DNA of 34,009 nt, from positions 1-34,009 of the IMG/VR virus record IMGVR_UViG_3300009073_000010; one strand, 5' to 3'. Position numbers and translations under genes: made by a program. The notes beneath the pieces are model-generated. The model saw only the letters and a list, made by a program, of their open reading frames with translations. It was not told the DNA's origin and ran no database searches. The stretch is from a virus. Within the stretch, counting starts at the first letter, position 1. Each line of letters opens with the position of its first letter. This document shows positions 23,489-31,557 of this stretch, piece after piece.

Positions 23489-24108
23489 TAGATATCTACT
23501 CGATATGTCTGCATGATCTCCATAGCTTCAAAAGGTGTTTGAATATCAGATAACTCTCGATACTCGAAACTATTGGCAACCATCATCAATAAGCAGTGTT
23601 TTAAGTCGGCAGGTATTGCACTCTCATTAGCACCATAACCCGCTGTGTATGTCAGTGTTATCGGGTTGTATTGAGCAAGTTGTGTCGATGGATAACTAAA
23701 ATTTGATTTAAGACGAACCATACCGTATGTATTTGTCTCTGTGAGTTGGTACATCGACGGATCTATTGTTGCTTCTACGTCGTTGCTGTCTCTATAGACA
23801 ATGCTCTCTACAGCGCTTACAGGAGCGTATGGCAATTGTAATGGCACATGGAATCCTTGAAAATCTATAGCGATTTTACGATTGATTAAAGATCTATTTG
23901 TGTATCGCTCGAATCGTGTGGTGGCGGCTTCAATGAGTGTCTGCACCTCACTCTCTGATTGATCGAGATCGACCTTTAGAAAATCAATCACTGTCAAATA
24001 ATTGATTGGATACTCTTGTGCTGCTTCTACAATGCGAGTGCTGTTAGATGGTCGTGGAGCTGCAAATGGTTGGCTGTGTTCTGATTGTTGTTTGACTCTG
24101 AATCTCAT
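23488..24108 (-). CDS. Head-tail connector (phiE125 gp8 / gp6-like adaptor)
   Basis: 206 residues with the adaptor pattern: LTVIDFLKVDLDQSESEVQTLIEAATTRFERYTNRSL (about 38-75), then LQLPYAPVSAVESIVYRD and LTYTAGYG(ANESAIPADLKHCLLMM). It binds the portal and carries the head closure protein. It is preceded by a terminator after the coat gene. Confidence 0.87.
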   Translation of the reverse strand: MRFRVKQQSEHSQPFAAPRPSNSTRIVEAAQEYPINYLTVIDFLKVDLDQSESEVQTLIEAATTRFERYTNRSLINRKIAIDFQGFHVPLQLPYAPVSAVESIVYRDSNDVEATIDPSMYQLTETNTYGMVRLKSNFSYPSTQLAQYNPITLTYTAGYGANESAIPADLKHCLLMMVANSFEYRELSDIQTPFEAMEIMQTYRVDI

Positions 24109-24168
24109 GTGCTCTCTATGCTCCGATTGATGACATTAGTATTTATCTGTATCAGTATTGCGCAAATG

Positions 24169-24194
24169 AAAAAGGCTCCCTTTTGAGGAGCCTT
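24169..24194 (-). terminator. Intrinsic terminator after the coat protein gene
   Basis: AAGGCTCC (24172-24179) and GGAGCCTT (24187-24194) are perfect arms around a 7-base loop. On the - strand the stem runs into five T. It should lower expression of the connector and tail genes relative to coat. Confidence 0.9.
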
Positions 24195-24231
24195 GATCGA
24201 GGCGAAAACTACTTGATAGTAGTTAGAGAGA

Positions 24232-25113
24232 TTAAACGCTTAGCAAAATTATATTTTCTGGAGCTACTATACCAACACCCCAGGCTAGGCTAATTTCGAT
24301 TTTCTGTTGATGATAGCCTTTCCAAAGTTGAACCAAAAAATTCAGACCGGATTTGGCATCTTGGACAACCATGCTATCACTAGCACCGTCGTTCATACCA
24401 CCTGCTGGAGTTCTGGCAACTAATTGAATTGCGCTTGGTACGCAAGCAAACGAGTCTGCGGTAGTTGCTTGCGAATAAAAATCAAGACCACCGAGACGAC
24501 CGATAGTGCCGTCTTGTACAACACCAACAGAGCCAGATTCATTAACCTTAAAGAGGTTTGGCGTTGATTGTAGATTTGCTTGAGCTGCACTATCGAGTAC
24601 AAAGTTGCGCTTCTGACCATCCAAGCCCGCATCCCGCATCGCTTTTCCGACTGCGGCAACATCAGACATTGTATTACCATCGCTGAATACGGGTAAAGCT
24701 GCAACAGTCGCAGAACCTGTACCTTCGGCAATGGCTTTTGCTACGATATCATCAGCAACTTCATTCGAAATCGCTCTGAACGCGGCTGCAAACTGGTCTT
24801 GCAAAATCTTAGCGTATTGACTAGTACCGACCACTTCCTCACCTGTCCAAAGCACTTCGGCTTTTTTGGATTTAGAGATAGTAAAATCTTTGTGAGTGAT
24901 AATCTGACCACCGCTGTCAGTTGGGGCCATTGAAGGAACGATATCTGATGTGGTAGTTGACGGCACGATTGGAGTGCTGATTGTTTGACCGAGCGCTGCG
25001 GCTTCGGCACTAGTGTTGCGATTGACTGCTTGGATTGCACCGACATTTTCGCGGGATACGACTTGAAGGCCTTGGTAAATTGTTGGGACCAATCCTGTGA
25101 GTGTGTTTGACAT
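24232..25113 (-). CDS. Major capsid (coat) protein, P22-type HK97 fold
   Basis: 293 residues. The start SNTLTGLVPTIYQGLQVVSRENVG and the segments RNTSAEAAALGQTI and TISKSKKAEVLWTGEE(VVG) match the pattern of P22-like coat proteins found in many siphophages, as does KILQDQFAAAFRAISNEV. There is no sign of a cleaved delta domain, and a separate scaffold gene lies upstream. ATG 25113 follows AGGA at seven bases. A 9-bp triple repeat lies in the leader. Confidence 0.9.
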   Translation of the reverse strand: MSNTLTGLVPTIYQGLQVVSRENVGAIQAVNRNTSAEAAALGQTISTPIVPSTTTSDIVPSMAPTDSGGQIITHKDFTISKSKKAEVLWTGEEVVGTSQYAKILQDQFAAAFRAISNEVADDIVAKAIAEGTGSATVAALPVFSDGNTMSDVAAVGKAMRDAGLDGQKRNFVLDSAAQANLQSTPNLFKVNESGSVGVVQDGTIGRLGGLDFYSQATTADSFACVPSAIQLVARTPAGGMNDGASDSMVVQDAKSGLNFLVQLWKGYHQQKIEISLAWGVGIVAPENIILLSV

Positions 25114-25124
25114 AATATTTTCCT

Positions 25125-25150
25125 ATGAGTTATATGAGTTATATGAGTTA
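25125..25150 (-). repeat. Three tandem 9-bp units in the coat gene leader
   Basis: ATGAGTTAT at 25125-25133 and 25134-25142, with a last unit ATGAGTTA at 25143-25150 (+ strand reading), immediately upstream of the coat ribosome binding site. Function unknown. It may simply be slippage. Confidence 0.85.
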
Positions 25151-25183
25151 AATTTGTTTACTACTATTTAGTTATTTTTAGCG

Positions 25184-25807
25184 TTAAACGAGTGTCGTAC
25201 CACTGAGCATTTTTTTACTTTTTTCCTCAGGTGATAGCTTGTCGAAATCCGCTCTTGTCATTTCTGTTGATGCCAAATTTTTAGATGTAGGATTTTTAAC
25301 ATCAGTAGGTGCAATCTTTCGCTCGAATAAAAATGAGGATTGTGCTTTAAGCGCTTGGATTGCTCCGAGCACTGACATATCGTCTAGCTTTCCACTTTCA
25401 TCAAATTCGATCATTTCGCGATCTACTAACCTTCGTCCTGCTTCCATCGCATCCGACATGATTCCACTTTTAGATAACTGCTCGGTCAATGCTGCATTGA
25501 TTTGTGTGTCTCTGCTGCTCTTACGAATAGTCTCCAATTCTTTATTGGTTTCCTGCCATAGCAATTTGTATTTGTCATCATTCGTAGTGTCGTCGTTTGA
25601 TTTTGATGATTGCTTGAGGTCGTCACGTTCTTTAGTTACCCGTTGCTTGATCGAACGCTGTTTAGTTGCCTCTGCAATAGCTGCATCTCTTTCACGTATC
25701 AATTGTTCAACATCAACATCATTATTCTCTACTACTTCGGTCTCTACCGATTCAACGTCACTTGTTACAGATTCGTCGGCTGTTACTTCATTTGTGTTTA
25801 CTTCCAT
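25184..25807 (-). CDS. Capsid scaffolding protein
   Basis: 207 residues, acidic and rich in Glu, Asp, Lys, Ser and Thr with almost no aromatic residues. There is a coiled-coil centre (about 35-65, IRERDAAIAEATKQR) and a basic-acidic C-terminal helix (LSPEEKSKKM). Size, composition and place between portal and coat are those of phage scaffolds. GGAG lies ten bases before ATG 25807. Confidence 0.8.
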   Translation of the reverse strand: MEVNTNEVTADESVTSDVESVETEVVENNDVDVEQLIRERDAAIAEATKQRSIKQRVTKERDDLKQSSKSNDDTTNDDKYKLLWQETNKELETIRKSSRDTQINAALTEQLSKSGIMSDAMEAGRRLVDREMIEFDESGKLDDMSVLGAIQALKAQSSFLFERKIAPTDVKNPTSKNLASTEMTRADFDKLSPEEKSKKMLSGTTLV

Positions 25808-25885
25808 TACTCATACTCTCCAGTATTATGCGTTGAGTTTATTTGCAAATAGAATCCACCATCTACAATACTCAGATATGTTTAT

Positions 25886-27427
25886 TTATTCGTTTTCATC
25901 CTTAGCGTTTGCGTTTTCATCATCCGCACTATCATCAGTCTTTTCAACGGTTGATAGACTGACTTGAGGTGATGATGCGAGTGAGTCTATCTCAGTGATT
26001 TTTGCCATCGCTTGTGCTTCTGTCATGTTCTCGACTTGGATGAAATAATCTTTTCTGCTTGCAAGCCCGCTCGATATCTTTTGTTGCCACAACTGTTGCT
26101 GCTCGGTTTTGTTGATCGGCAATGCAGGTTTTGCAAATGTCACCTCTAGCTCGCCTTGAATAAGTTCTGGATATAGCACCTTTAAAATCTTGTGCATGTG
26201 TTTCAATCCAGCGCAAAAAAAGTGTGCTCGTTGCTCACGTAGATTTAGGTTATCCATACTTTCAACAATTAAAGCGAATCCACTTGATGCCTGTGCCGTG
26301 CTTGCATTACGTAGGTTGACACTGAAATCGCTTGCAACGGCTTTTACAATCTCCTCGATGATGCTATTCAATGGTTGGAGTTGTACGTTGGGTGCTTTAA
26401 AATCAATGTAGGGTGCTTTGCCATCGGGATCGGGTTCCATCTGCACAATTGATCCAAGGCCACCGAGTGATTTCTCGCCCTTTGAGTTGGCTTGTGATGT
26501 TTTAAGATAATTTGCATCGCTGTATGCAGTGTCGTCAGGCGTAATATTACTAACTGGTTTGCCGTCCGTTGATTCGATTTTTCTGTCGGTGAAAAGTGTA
26601 GAATTTTTCGCCCACGCTATTGAAAATTCGGTGTCACTTAGCGAGATATTGTACATCGCCTGTAGCTCTGCGAGATCCTCAGGTATGTGGGGGAACATCC
26701 TTTGATATGATTTTGCAGTATCGTAAAATACAGTGACAGGACAAATAGCATCAGGATTCTCAACCGTCGATATAATGGTTTCTTTGTTCTCTTTTGTATG
26801 AGTCTGCTGCACTAAAACATCTGTGATAGTAGATGCTGTCATATGCCGATATGCCCACGCATCTTTATTGTGTGGATCTTTCAACTCATCGGGTACGTCT
26901 ATGAGATATGCAAATTCGATGACGTTATCAAGCGGATCTGTCTCAATGACACAATTACCTGGGTGCATGCATAACAGCCTAAGGCCTTCACCATTGAACG
27001 CGTTATAGCGATACTCTCCACCCACCGTAGTAGTTTCGTTAGGTATGTATCGTTGTGTGAGCACTACAGTTGATTTTAATAGTCGTGTAAAGGCGTCAAC
27101 GGTTTGAAAAAATTCAAGCCATGATGATGACTCTAGCAATTGATTAAGAGTAGGATCGACTTGCACAGTAGTCTCACCAGTGCGCACCATTAACGTCGGA
27201 CGATCATTAAAGAGCAATCCTGATTTGTCTATGATTGATTTAGTAATGTTGCGTGTGCGGGGGACAATGCCCTTCTCTCGCCACTCCTCACGCTTGCCCG
27301 ATTGGTTTTCCCACAGACCGTCCAGCATTTTAACGAGATGAGTTTTCTGACAGCCCAAGTAATAATCTAGAAGGATGTTTGCTTGTGTTGCATCTTTGGT
27401 CTGAAAGTTTTTGCTGTTTAGTGTCAT
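25886..27427 (-). CDS. Portal protein (SPP1 gp6-like)
   Basis: 513 residues, the usual size of siphophage portals. It starts with a YYLGCQKTHL helix. The body has NITKSIIDKSGLLFNDRPTL (about 60-80) and EGLRLLCMHPGNCVIETD, and the C-terminal stem/crown region ends in an acidic tail (DDSADDENANAKDENE). It forms the ring at the packaging vertex. ATG 27427 lies in the left arm of a 25-bp inverted repeat whose other arm copies the start region on the opposite strand. Confidence 0.9.
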   Translation of the reverse strand: MTLNSKNFQTKDATQANILLDYYLGCQKTHLVKMLDGLWENQSGKREEWREKGIVPRTRNITKSIIDKSGLLFNDRPTLMVRTGETTVQVDPTLNQLLESSSWLEFFQTVDAFTRLLKSTVVLTQRYIPNETTTVGGEYRYNAFNGEGLRLLCMHPGNCVIETDPLDNVIEFAYLIDVPDELKDPHNKDAWAYRHMTASTITDVLVQQTHTKENKETIISTVENPDAICPVTVFYDTAKSYQRMFPHIPEDLAELQAMYNISLSDTEFSIAWAKNSTLFTDRKIESTDGKPVSNITPDDTAYSDANYLKTSQANSKGEKSLGGLGSIVQMEPDPDGKAPYIDFKAPNVQLQPLNSIIEEIVKAVASDFSVNLRNASTAQASSGFALIVESMDNLNLREQRAHFFCAGLKHMHKILKVLYPELIQGELEVTFAKPALPINKTEQQQLWQQKISSGLASRKDYFIQVENMTEAQAMAKITEIDSLASSPQVSLSTVEKTDDSADDENANAKDENE

Positions 27428-27496
27428 CTGTATACCCGTCTCAATTGCGTTAACTGATATTTATCAGTAATCGGGTATAAAGATGACACTCAACAG
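27414..27496. repeat. Imperfect 25-bp inverted repeat duplicating the portal start region
   Basis: The left arm 27414-27438 and right arm 27472-27496 match at 23 of 25 positions as reverse complements. The left arm holds the portal GGG...ATG start, and the right arm gives the same GGGTATA-AGATGACACT on the + strand. The 33-bp loop contains a smaller palindrome (ACTGAT/ATCAGT at about 27452-27467), a possible operator. Confidence 0.9.
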
Positions 27497-27617
27497 TAGC
27501 AACGTAGTATCGAGTGCAGTGCAGTGTTTAGGGATCATCGGATACTCGCCGATGATCCCTTTTTTTGTGGCCACTAAATACTCTCTAACAAAGGGAGTAA
27601 AAAATGATGACAGATAA
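27483..27617 (+). CDS. Possible 44-residue frame started by the mirrored portal start
   Basis: ATG 27483 sits in the right arm of the inverted repeat, so its first five residues, MTLNS, equal those of the portal. The frame then runs through the terminator hairpin to TAA 27615-27617. It may be a by-product of the inverted duplication, or a leader peptide whose translation would disrupt the terminator hairpin inside it. Nothing in its composition argues strongly for a stable protein. Confidence 0.25.
   Translation: MTLNSSNVVSSAVQCLGIIGYSPMIPFFVATKYSLTKGVKNDDR
27531..27566 (+). terminator. Strong intrinsic terminator in front of the + strand cassette
   Basis: GGGATCATCGG (27531-27541) and CCGATGATCCC (27549-27559) are perfect 11-bp arms with a 7-base loop, followed by seven T (27560-27566). 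It terminates rightward transcription only. No + strand gene lies upstream except the 44-codon leader frame, so it looks like an attenuator or the end of a small RNA begun near 27470. Confidence 0.93.
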
Positions 27618-27642
27618 TTTTATGGCCTGGGTGTGGAGATAA
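27604..27642 (+). CDS. 12-residue hydrophobic peptide, possible leader
   Basis: ATG 27604 to TAA 27642 encodes MMTDNFMAWVWR. It has a good ribosome binding site (AAGGGAG, about six bases away) and ends four bases before the next ATG, whose own GGAG is inside it. It is either a real micro-protein or a translational coupler. Confidence 0.35.
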   Translation: MMTDNFMAWVWR

Positions 27643-27645
27643 AAC

Positions 27646-27939
27646 ATGAACAACATTATCTATAAATTAAAATGCTGTTATAACCTGGTATTCAACCGCA
27701 ACACTATTTGGGTTGATGGCAACAAAATAAAATTAACACAAGTCCCACACTTGTCTCAAGATCAGCTAAGAGACTGCATACAGCAATATGAGACTGCACT
27801 AATTATTTGTCCCAAATCAATCAGCGGCGGTCATATTGAGTTATCGGATGGTGTTTGGACATACAATGATATGACGTTGATTCGACGATACTCGTTCTAC
27901 CAAATAGAACGTAATGTTAATGAGATGGTAAAGCTATGA
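27646..27939 (+). CDS. Unknown 97-residue protein on the strand opposite to the late operon
   Basis: ATG 27646 follows GGAG at seven bases. The protein has an N-terminal basic and cysteine-containing segment (YKLKCCYNLVFNRN), then a DQLRDCIQQYETALIIC helix-strand pair and a beta-rich end (HIELSDGVWTYNDMTLIRRYSF). No transmembrane segment or known motif was seen. It overlaps the next gene by four bases, forming a two-gene operon between terminase and portal. It is a cargo gene by position. Anti-phage defence, superinfection exclusion and antisense control are all open possibilities. Confidence 0.65.
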   Translation: MNNIIYKLKCCYNLVFNRNTIWVDGNKIKLTQVPHLSQDQLRDCIQQYETALIICPKSISGGHIELSDGVWTYNDMTLIRRYSFYQIERNVNEMVKL

Positions 27940-28268
27940 GCACCCCAATGACGGCGGCTGAAAAGCAAAAGATATTAGATGATTATGAGATATTTGCAAA
28001 TCTTGATCATGATGATGATGAGAAGATTGATGTACGCACTATTCCGGATCTGTTACTAGCAGTGATGTATGATGATCTTGCAGCTAATGTACAAGATAAT
28101 AGTGATGGCGATCCGAGCGAAACCAATGCTCTCATCAAATACAGAACGGAGATAAAACGGCGGCACGTATTAGATGATACTGTGATAACTCGAATATTCG
28201 ATGAGTATAATAGTGATCCCGATGCACACATCAGAGTGCTACAGATGCGCATGGATTTGGGCAAATAA
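27936..28268 (+). CDS. Unknown strongly acidic 110-residue protein
   Basis: ATG 27936 overlaps the previous stop (ATGA). It is very acidic (LDHDDDEKIDVRT, NSDGDPSE, DEYNSDPDAH), with helical stretches at the start and end. It ends at TAA 28266-28268, directly against the last codon of the terminase gene on the other strand, with no gap. A DNA-mimic or nuclease-inhibitor role would suit the charge, but no family is recognised. Confidence 0.65.
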   Translation: MSTPMTAAEKQKILDDYEIFANLDHDDDEKIDVRTIPDLLLAVMYDDLAANVQDNSDGDPSETNALIKYRTEIKRRHVLDDTVITRIFDEYNSDPDAHIRVLQMRMDLGK

Positions 28269-29522
28269 TCAGCGAGGCAGCCGTGGTGGCTGTCGATTGC
28301 TGTTAGTAGTAGTGATAGTGCTATGGTTGGATTTCGTGGGCATGGTGGTCTGTATGGCGTACCTCACGGCATCCCAAGAATTGTTGTGTTTGTCGATAAT
28401 CGCGGGCAGGACTTGGCCGCTGAGTGGATCTAATTTGTGTCGATATAGCTGTGCTTCGCGTATCGTGAATTTGCAGCGAGGATGTATCACGATGCGATTA
28501 AATGATCTTAAGTAAGCTATCCCCTCTTTAATACTATCCGCGCCTTTGGTGCAGCTTACAGCATTAGGCAAACCATTTTTTCTAATGTGACTCGTCGTCT
28601 CAGGCCTGGAATTATCGCAGCGAATTTCATATTGTGCTGCTGATGGTACATCGTTGAGTATATGATCTACTATATCGTCGTTTTCAATACGTACACCTGT
28701 GGATTCTGCTTCTATCCATAGCGTTTTATCATAGATCCAACATCGCACAAATGCCATCGGATCGCCTGAAAATCCATAGTCTAATCCATGCAAAGGTGAG
28801 GCGTTCCAATTGTTTTTTGGAGTGAATTCGTCAACTACACAACGATCCCATAAAACCTGTTGGTCACTCTTCTGCAAGCATGTACCTAGCCATACATGTG
28901 AGTACATCTCAGGATCACTAATGCGCATCTCTTCCGCTTCGTCGATCATAATCTGACTGCACCACGGATTATCGAGATACGTCATGAGCACACTTACACA
29001 GCTTTTTGGTGGGTTTACGACGAATTTTTTATACGTCGGATCATCTGGCTGATTAGGGTTAAAAGCAATGAGTATACGACTGCCTTCCGCTCTCAGCGTC
29101 GGTATTAAGACTCGCCAAGACTCGGAACTGACGGATTCACCCTCCTCTACAAAACATAGTGTTGCGTTTTCTAATGATTTTATTTTTTCAGGATCTCTCT
29201 TAATGCCAATGAAAGTAAAAACCGAGCCGGTTGTCTTACAAAGTATTTCTTTATTTGTAATATGGAAATATGCACTTAAACCCATCGCAGATATTTGATC
29301 ACATATGAGCTTATATACAGAGGCTGATATTGAGTTTTGGAATTGTCGAGCGCATAAAATATTATGCTTTTCAGTAATCGCTTTAATAATAAGGTATCTG
29401 ACTATGGCCCAAGATTTCCCGCTGGCCCGGCCTCCATATAGGCATACGTAACGGCTATCACCGAATAAGCATTTTGCTTTATCAGGGAACTGTAAATTTA
29501 ATTCGTTTAAATCAGGCATCAC
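28269..29522 (-). CDS. terL: Terminase large subunit
   Basis: 417 residues of the Terminase_3/PBSX-like family. Walker A GGRASGKS (30-37), Walker B LCFVEEGE (122-129) with the catalytic Glu, a coupling segment FNPNQPDDP (about 154-162), and the RNase H-like nuclease motif GLDYGFSGDP (246-255) with D248. It pumps and cuts DNA at the portal. It overlaps the small subunit stop by four bases. Confidence 0.95.
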   Translation of the reverse strand: MMPDLNELNLQFPDKAKCLFGDSRYVCLYGGRASGKSWAIVRYLIIKAITEKHNILCARQFQNSISASVYKLICDQISAMGLSAYFHITNKEILCKTTGSVFTFIGIKRDPEKIKSLENATLCFVEEGESVSSESWRVLIPTLRAEGSRILIAFNPNQPDDPTYKKFVVNPPKSCVSVLMTYLDNPWCSQIMIDEAEEMRISDPEMYSHVWLGTCLQKSDQQVLWDRCVVDEFTPKNNWNASPLHGLDYGFSGDPMAFVRCWIYDKTLWIEAESTGVRIENDDIVDHILNDVPSAAQYEIRCDNSRPETTSHIRKNGLPNAVSCTKGADSIKEGIAYLRSFNRIVIHPRCKFTIREAQLYRHKLDPLSGQVLPAIIDKHNNSWDAVRYAIQTTMPTKSNHSTITTTNSNRQPPRLPR

Positions 29523-29974
29523 TGATCACCGTCAATATAATCACTGTCATCATCAGGATCAATAGGTTCATCATCATCACCATCATCATGCTCAATGATG
29601 ATGGTATCGTCGTTATCAGTCCCTTTAAAATTAATATTGACTGCTGGCGGTGGAGGTGTGTTATCAATCTGTAGATCGTTGACATACCGTTTGTCAATAG
29701 AGTTTTGCAAGCCTATAGCTGCGGTCAGAATTTCGCGATTACTGACCTTTATTGGCTCAAGATTTTTATCTACACCGTTTGCCATCTGCAACATGACAAG
29801 ATCCGGCATCTGTAATCCGAGTTGTTTCGCAATGATTTGGATATTGTCGTTCTCGATCTTATCGAGTAGCAGCCCTTCTCTTTTTCCTATGTTTCGCCCT
29901 GCGGGTAGCTGGTCTCCAGCTTGGGGGGGTGTCGTTAGTATCTGTTTTAGCTCGTCTTTCGATTTCTTGTCCAT
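29519..29974 (-). CDS. Probable terminase small subunit
   Basis: 151 residues if started at ATG 29974, which has GGAG eleven bases upstream. A TTG at 29992 is an alternative. The N-terminal half is helical (NIGKREGLLLDKIENDNIQIIAKQLG) and the middle is typical of oligomerising small subunits. The C-terminal tail is extremely acidic (IDPDDDSDYIDGD). Called mainly from its position before the large subunit. Its first 39 codons overlap the preceding gene in another frame. Confidence 0.65.
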   Translation of the reverse strand: MDKKSKDELKQILTTPPQAGDQLPAGRNIGKREGLLLDKIENDNIQIIAKQLGLQMPDLVMLQMANGVDKNLEPIKVSNREILTAAIGLQNSIDKRYVNDLQIDNTPPPPAVNINFKGTDNDDTIIIEHDDGDDDEPIDPDDDSDYIDGDQ

Positions 29975-30515
29975 TTCTAGTTGACTCCACAACCCGCGCG
30001 TTTTCCCTGAGCATATTTAGCAATTGGAACTGTTGTGGAGTGCCAATGTTGTGTTTTAAGTATTCAGTGATGGCATTTAAAGGGGGATAGATGAATCTAT
30101 CCGCAATAGATTTCTTGTAAAGAACTACGTTGTTATATTTTGTAATTTCATTTGGGCCACTGACTGTTTCAACATGAGATTGAAAGTCTAAAACCATTTC
30201 GGGATGTGCAATAAACGGTATATATGTGTGTTGTAAATATCTGCACAATTGAAAAGGATTCATGCCGTTATGTAGGCGTTTTAATGGTTTAGTTTTAGTT
30301 GCGTCGTATTCTAGTTGTGGTGCATCCCAACCCGTTATATAGATTCGTTGCATTTTTGCGTGGTTTTTACGGTTGAATACAACAAATTCGATATCAGGAT
30401 AGCCATTGCGTCGTAATCTATGCTCAACCAACGGTATCAGTGGTTTAAAATATGGTTGTGATAATCGAGTAAAAATATACGGCACATCGGTTAATGTTCT
30501 ATAGGCTATTTTCAT
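29859..30515 (-). CDS. Unknown 218-residue protein with a basic tail
   Basis: ATG 30515, no clear ribosome binding site, 21 bp after the GIY-YIG gene. Aromatic and basic, mixed alpha/beta, with IEFVVFNRKNHAKMQRIYI (about 42-60) and PLNAITEYLKHNIGTPQQFQLLNMLREN (about 145-172). It ends in an Arg/Lys-rich tail (RRAKHRKKRR). The tail is encoded inside the 116-bp overlap with the small terminase gene and may have arisen by overprinting. It could be a DNA-binding packaging accessory. No family is recognised. Confidence 0.7.
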   Translation of the reverse strand: MKIAYRTLTDVPYIFTRLSQPYFKPLIPLVEHRLRRNGYPDIEFVVFNRKNHAKMQRIYITGWDAPQLEYDATKTKPLKRLHNGMNPFQLCRYLQHTYIPFIAHPEMVLDFQSHVETVSGPNEITKYNNVVLYKKSIADRFIYPPLNAITEYLKHNIGTPQQFQLLNMLRENARVVESTRNGQEIERRAKTDTNDTPPSWRPATRRAKHRKKRRAATR

Positions 30516-30536
30516 ATCGGAAAATATTTAGTGCTA

Positions 30537-31481
30537 TTAACAGCCGTGATGTTTTCGTAGCTCATGTGCGCGCATGCCAGCGGTCGGGTCGGATGATTTT
30601 TCTATCGTTAAATCGTCATTGAGAGCATCCATTACAAACTTTTTTAATTGAGTTGCGGTGATGCTATTAGCTGGCAGACAACGGCGTAGCCATAGGTGGT
30701 CGTCTATGTGATCACTAATTGCGATGAGGTCTCGCTGCTTGACTGGATTGGTCTCTAATGATGCAAGTTCAAGGATATGATCTGAGATGATTTCGTTGAG
30801 TTCTGCTCTTTGATTCGGATTTGGTATTTCGTGCCAATGTAATTTTTGATCACGTCGATTTTTTATTTTTCTCTTTTGTTTCCTCTTTTGTGTTCTCTTT
30901 CTTTTCTTTGCTGCTTTTTTCTCTTCAATGATGTTGTCTTTGATCTGACGATACTCTTCTATTGATTCGGCTTTAGCAAGGCGTGGTACTGAGGGTGAAT
31001 CGAGTGTCGTCGACATATTGGTTAGGGGGTGATTGAGATCGGCAAACTGACAGAAAAAATGATGCTCGAAATCATCGACATGGCTGCCCTTCGGAAATGA
31101 TTTGAGGATTTTGTAATCCCATTTTATTTTATGACTGTCGAGACAGCGGATCATTTCGCGACTGCTGTATGCCCAAGATTTATGATTTTTGTTGTGTGGC
31201 TCTGTGCGATGTTCTCGCATGCGCTCAGATTTTCGGTACGTCTCTCCGATGTAGAAAATTATCTGATCAGTGTCGCCTGGCAGCTCAGTGCCGTACTCCC
31301 GAATTTCGTTGATTTGCTGGAATAGCTCGTCTCTGATTTCGCTTGGGACAGTTGTTTGATCGAAATGTAGACAATAGACGTGATGCAGACCGTCGCTGCT
31401 GCTGCTGTCTGACTGTTGGACACTCTTATTAGTGTGTTCTGTGTCTGACTTCGTCTTTGATTGCTCTTTTATTAATCCCAT
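30537..31481 (-). CDS. GIY-YIG-type nuclease
   Basis: About 314 residues from ATG 31481. An in-frame TTG at 31505 is possible but has no better ribosome binding site. The GIY-YIG core is visible: VYCLHF, then FYIGET with SERMREHR, and the catalytic Glu in DDFEHHFFCQF. The position-one GIY is replaced by YCL, as in diverged members. After it come a long Lys/Arg-rich linker (KKRKRTQKRKQKRK) and a helical C-terminal domain, which probably binds DNA. It is the first gene of the - strand late cluster. A packaging or host-DNA-degrading role is possible, as is a homing nuclease. Confidence 0.8.
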   Translation of the reverse strand: MGLIKEQSKTKSDTEHTNKSVQQSDSSSSDGLHHVYCLHFDQTTVPSEIRDELFQQINEIREYGTELPGDTDQIIFYIGETYRKSERMREHRTEPHNKNHKSWAYSSREMIRCLDSHKIKWDYKILKSFPKGSHVDDFEHHFFCQFADLNHPLTNMSTTLDSPSVPRLAKAESIEEYRQIKDNIIEEKKAAKKRKRTQKRKQKRKIKNRRDQKLHWHEIPNPNQRAELNEIISDHILELASLETNPVKQRDLIAISDHIDDHLWLRRCLPANSITATQLKKFVMDALNDDLTIEKSSDPTAGMRAHELRKHHGC

Positions 31482-31489
31482 ACAGATAT

Positions 31490-31517
31490 TTACAAAATCT
31501 GTCAAGTATCTATTAGT
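31490..31517 (+). promoter_or_regulatory. Weak candidate promoter for the early operon
   Basis: TTTACA (31490-31495) and TATTAG (31512-31517) are 16 bases apart in the divergent region between the late and early operons. On the other strand a TTGACA overlaps the same stretch. Neither is strong. Confidence 0.25.
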
Positions 31518-31557
31518 GATAATTATTCATAGGAGATAGTTCTGAGAGCGGGTAATA

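Noticed and set aside
25239-25967. 242-codon + strand frame opposite the scaffold gene
   Set aside because: Ser/Leu-rich mirror of a Glu/Asp/Lys-rich gene. The scaffold frame has the proper start and context.
27483-27617. Truncated portal pseudogene
   Set aside because: Only the start region is copied, in inverted orientation. Similarity ends after the first five to seven codons.
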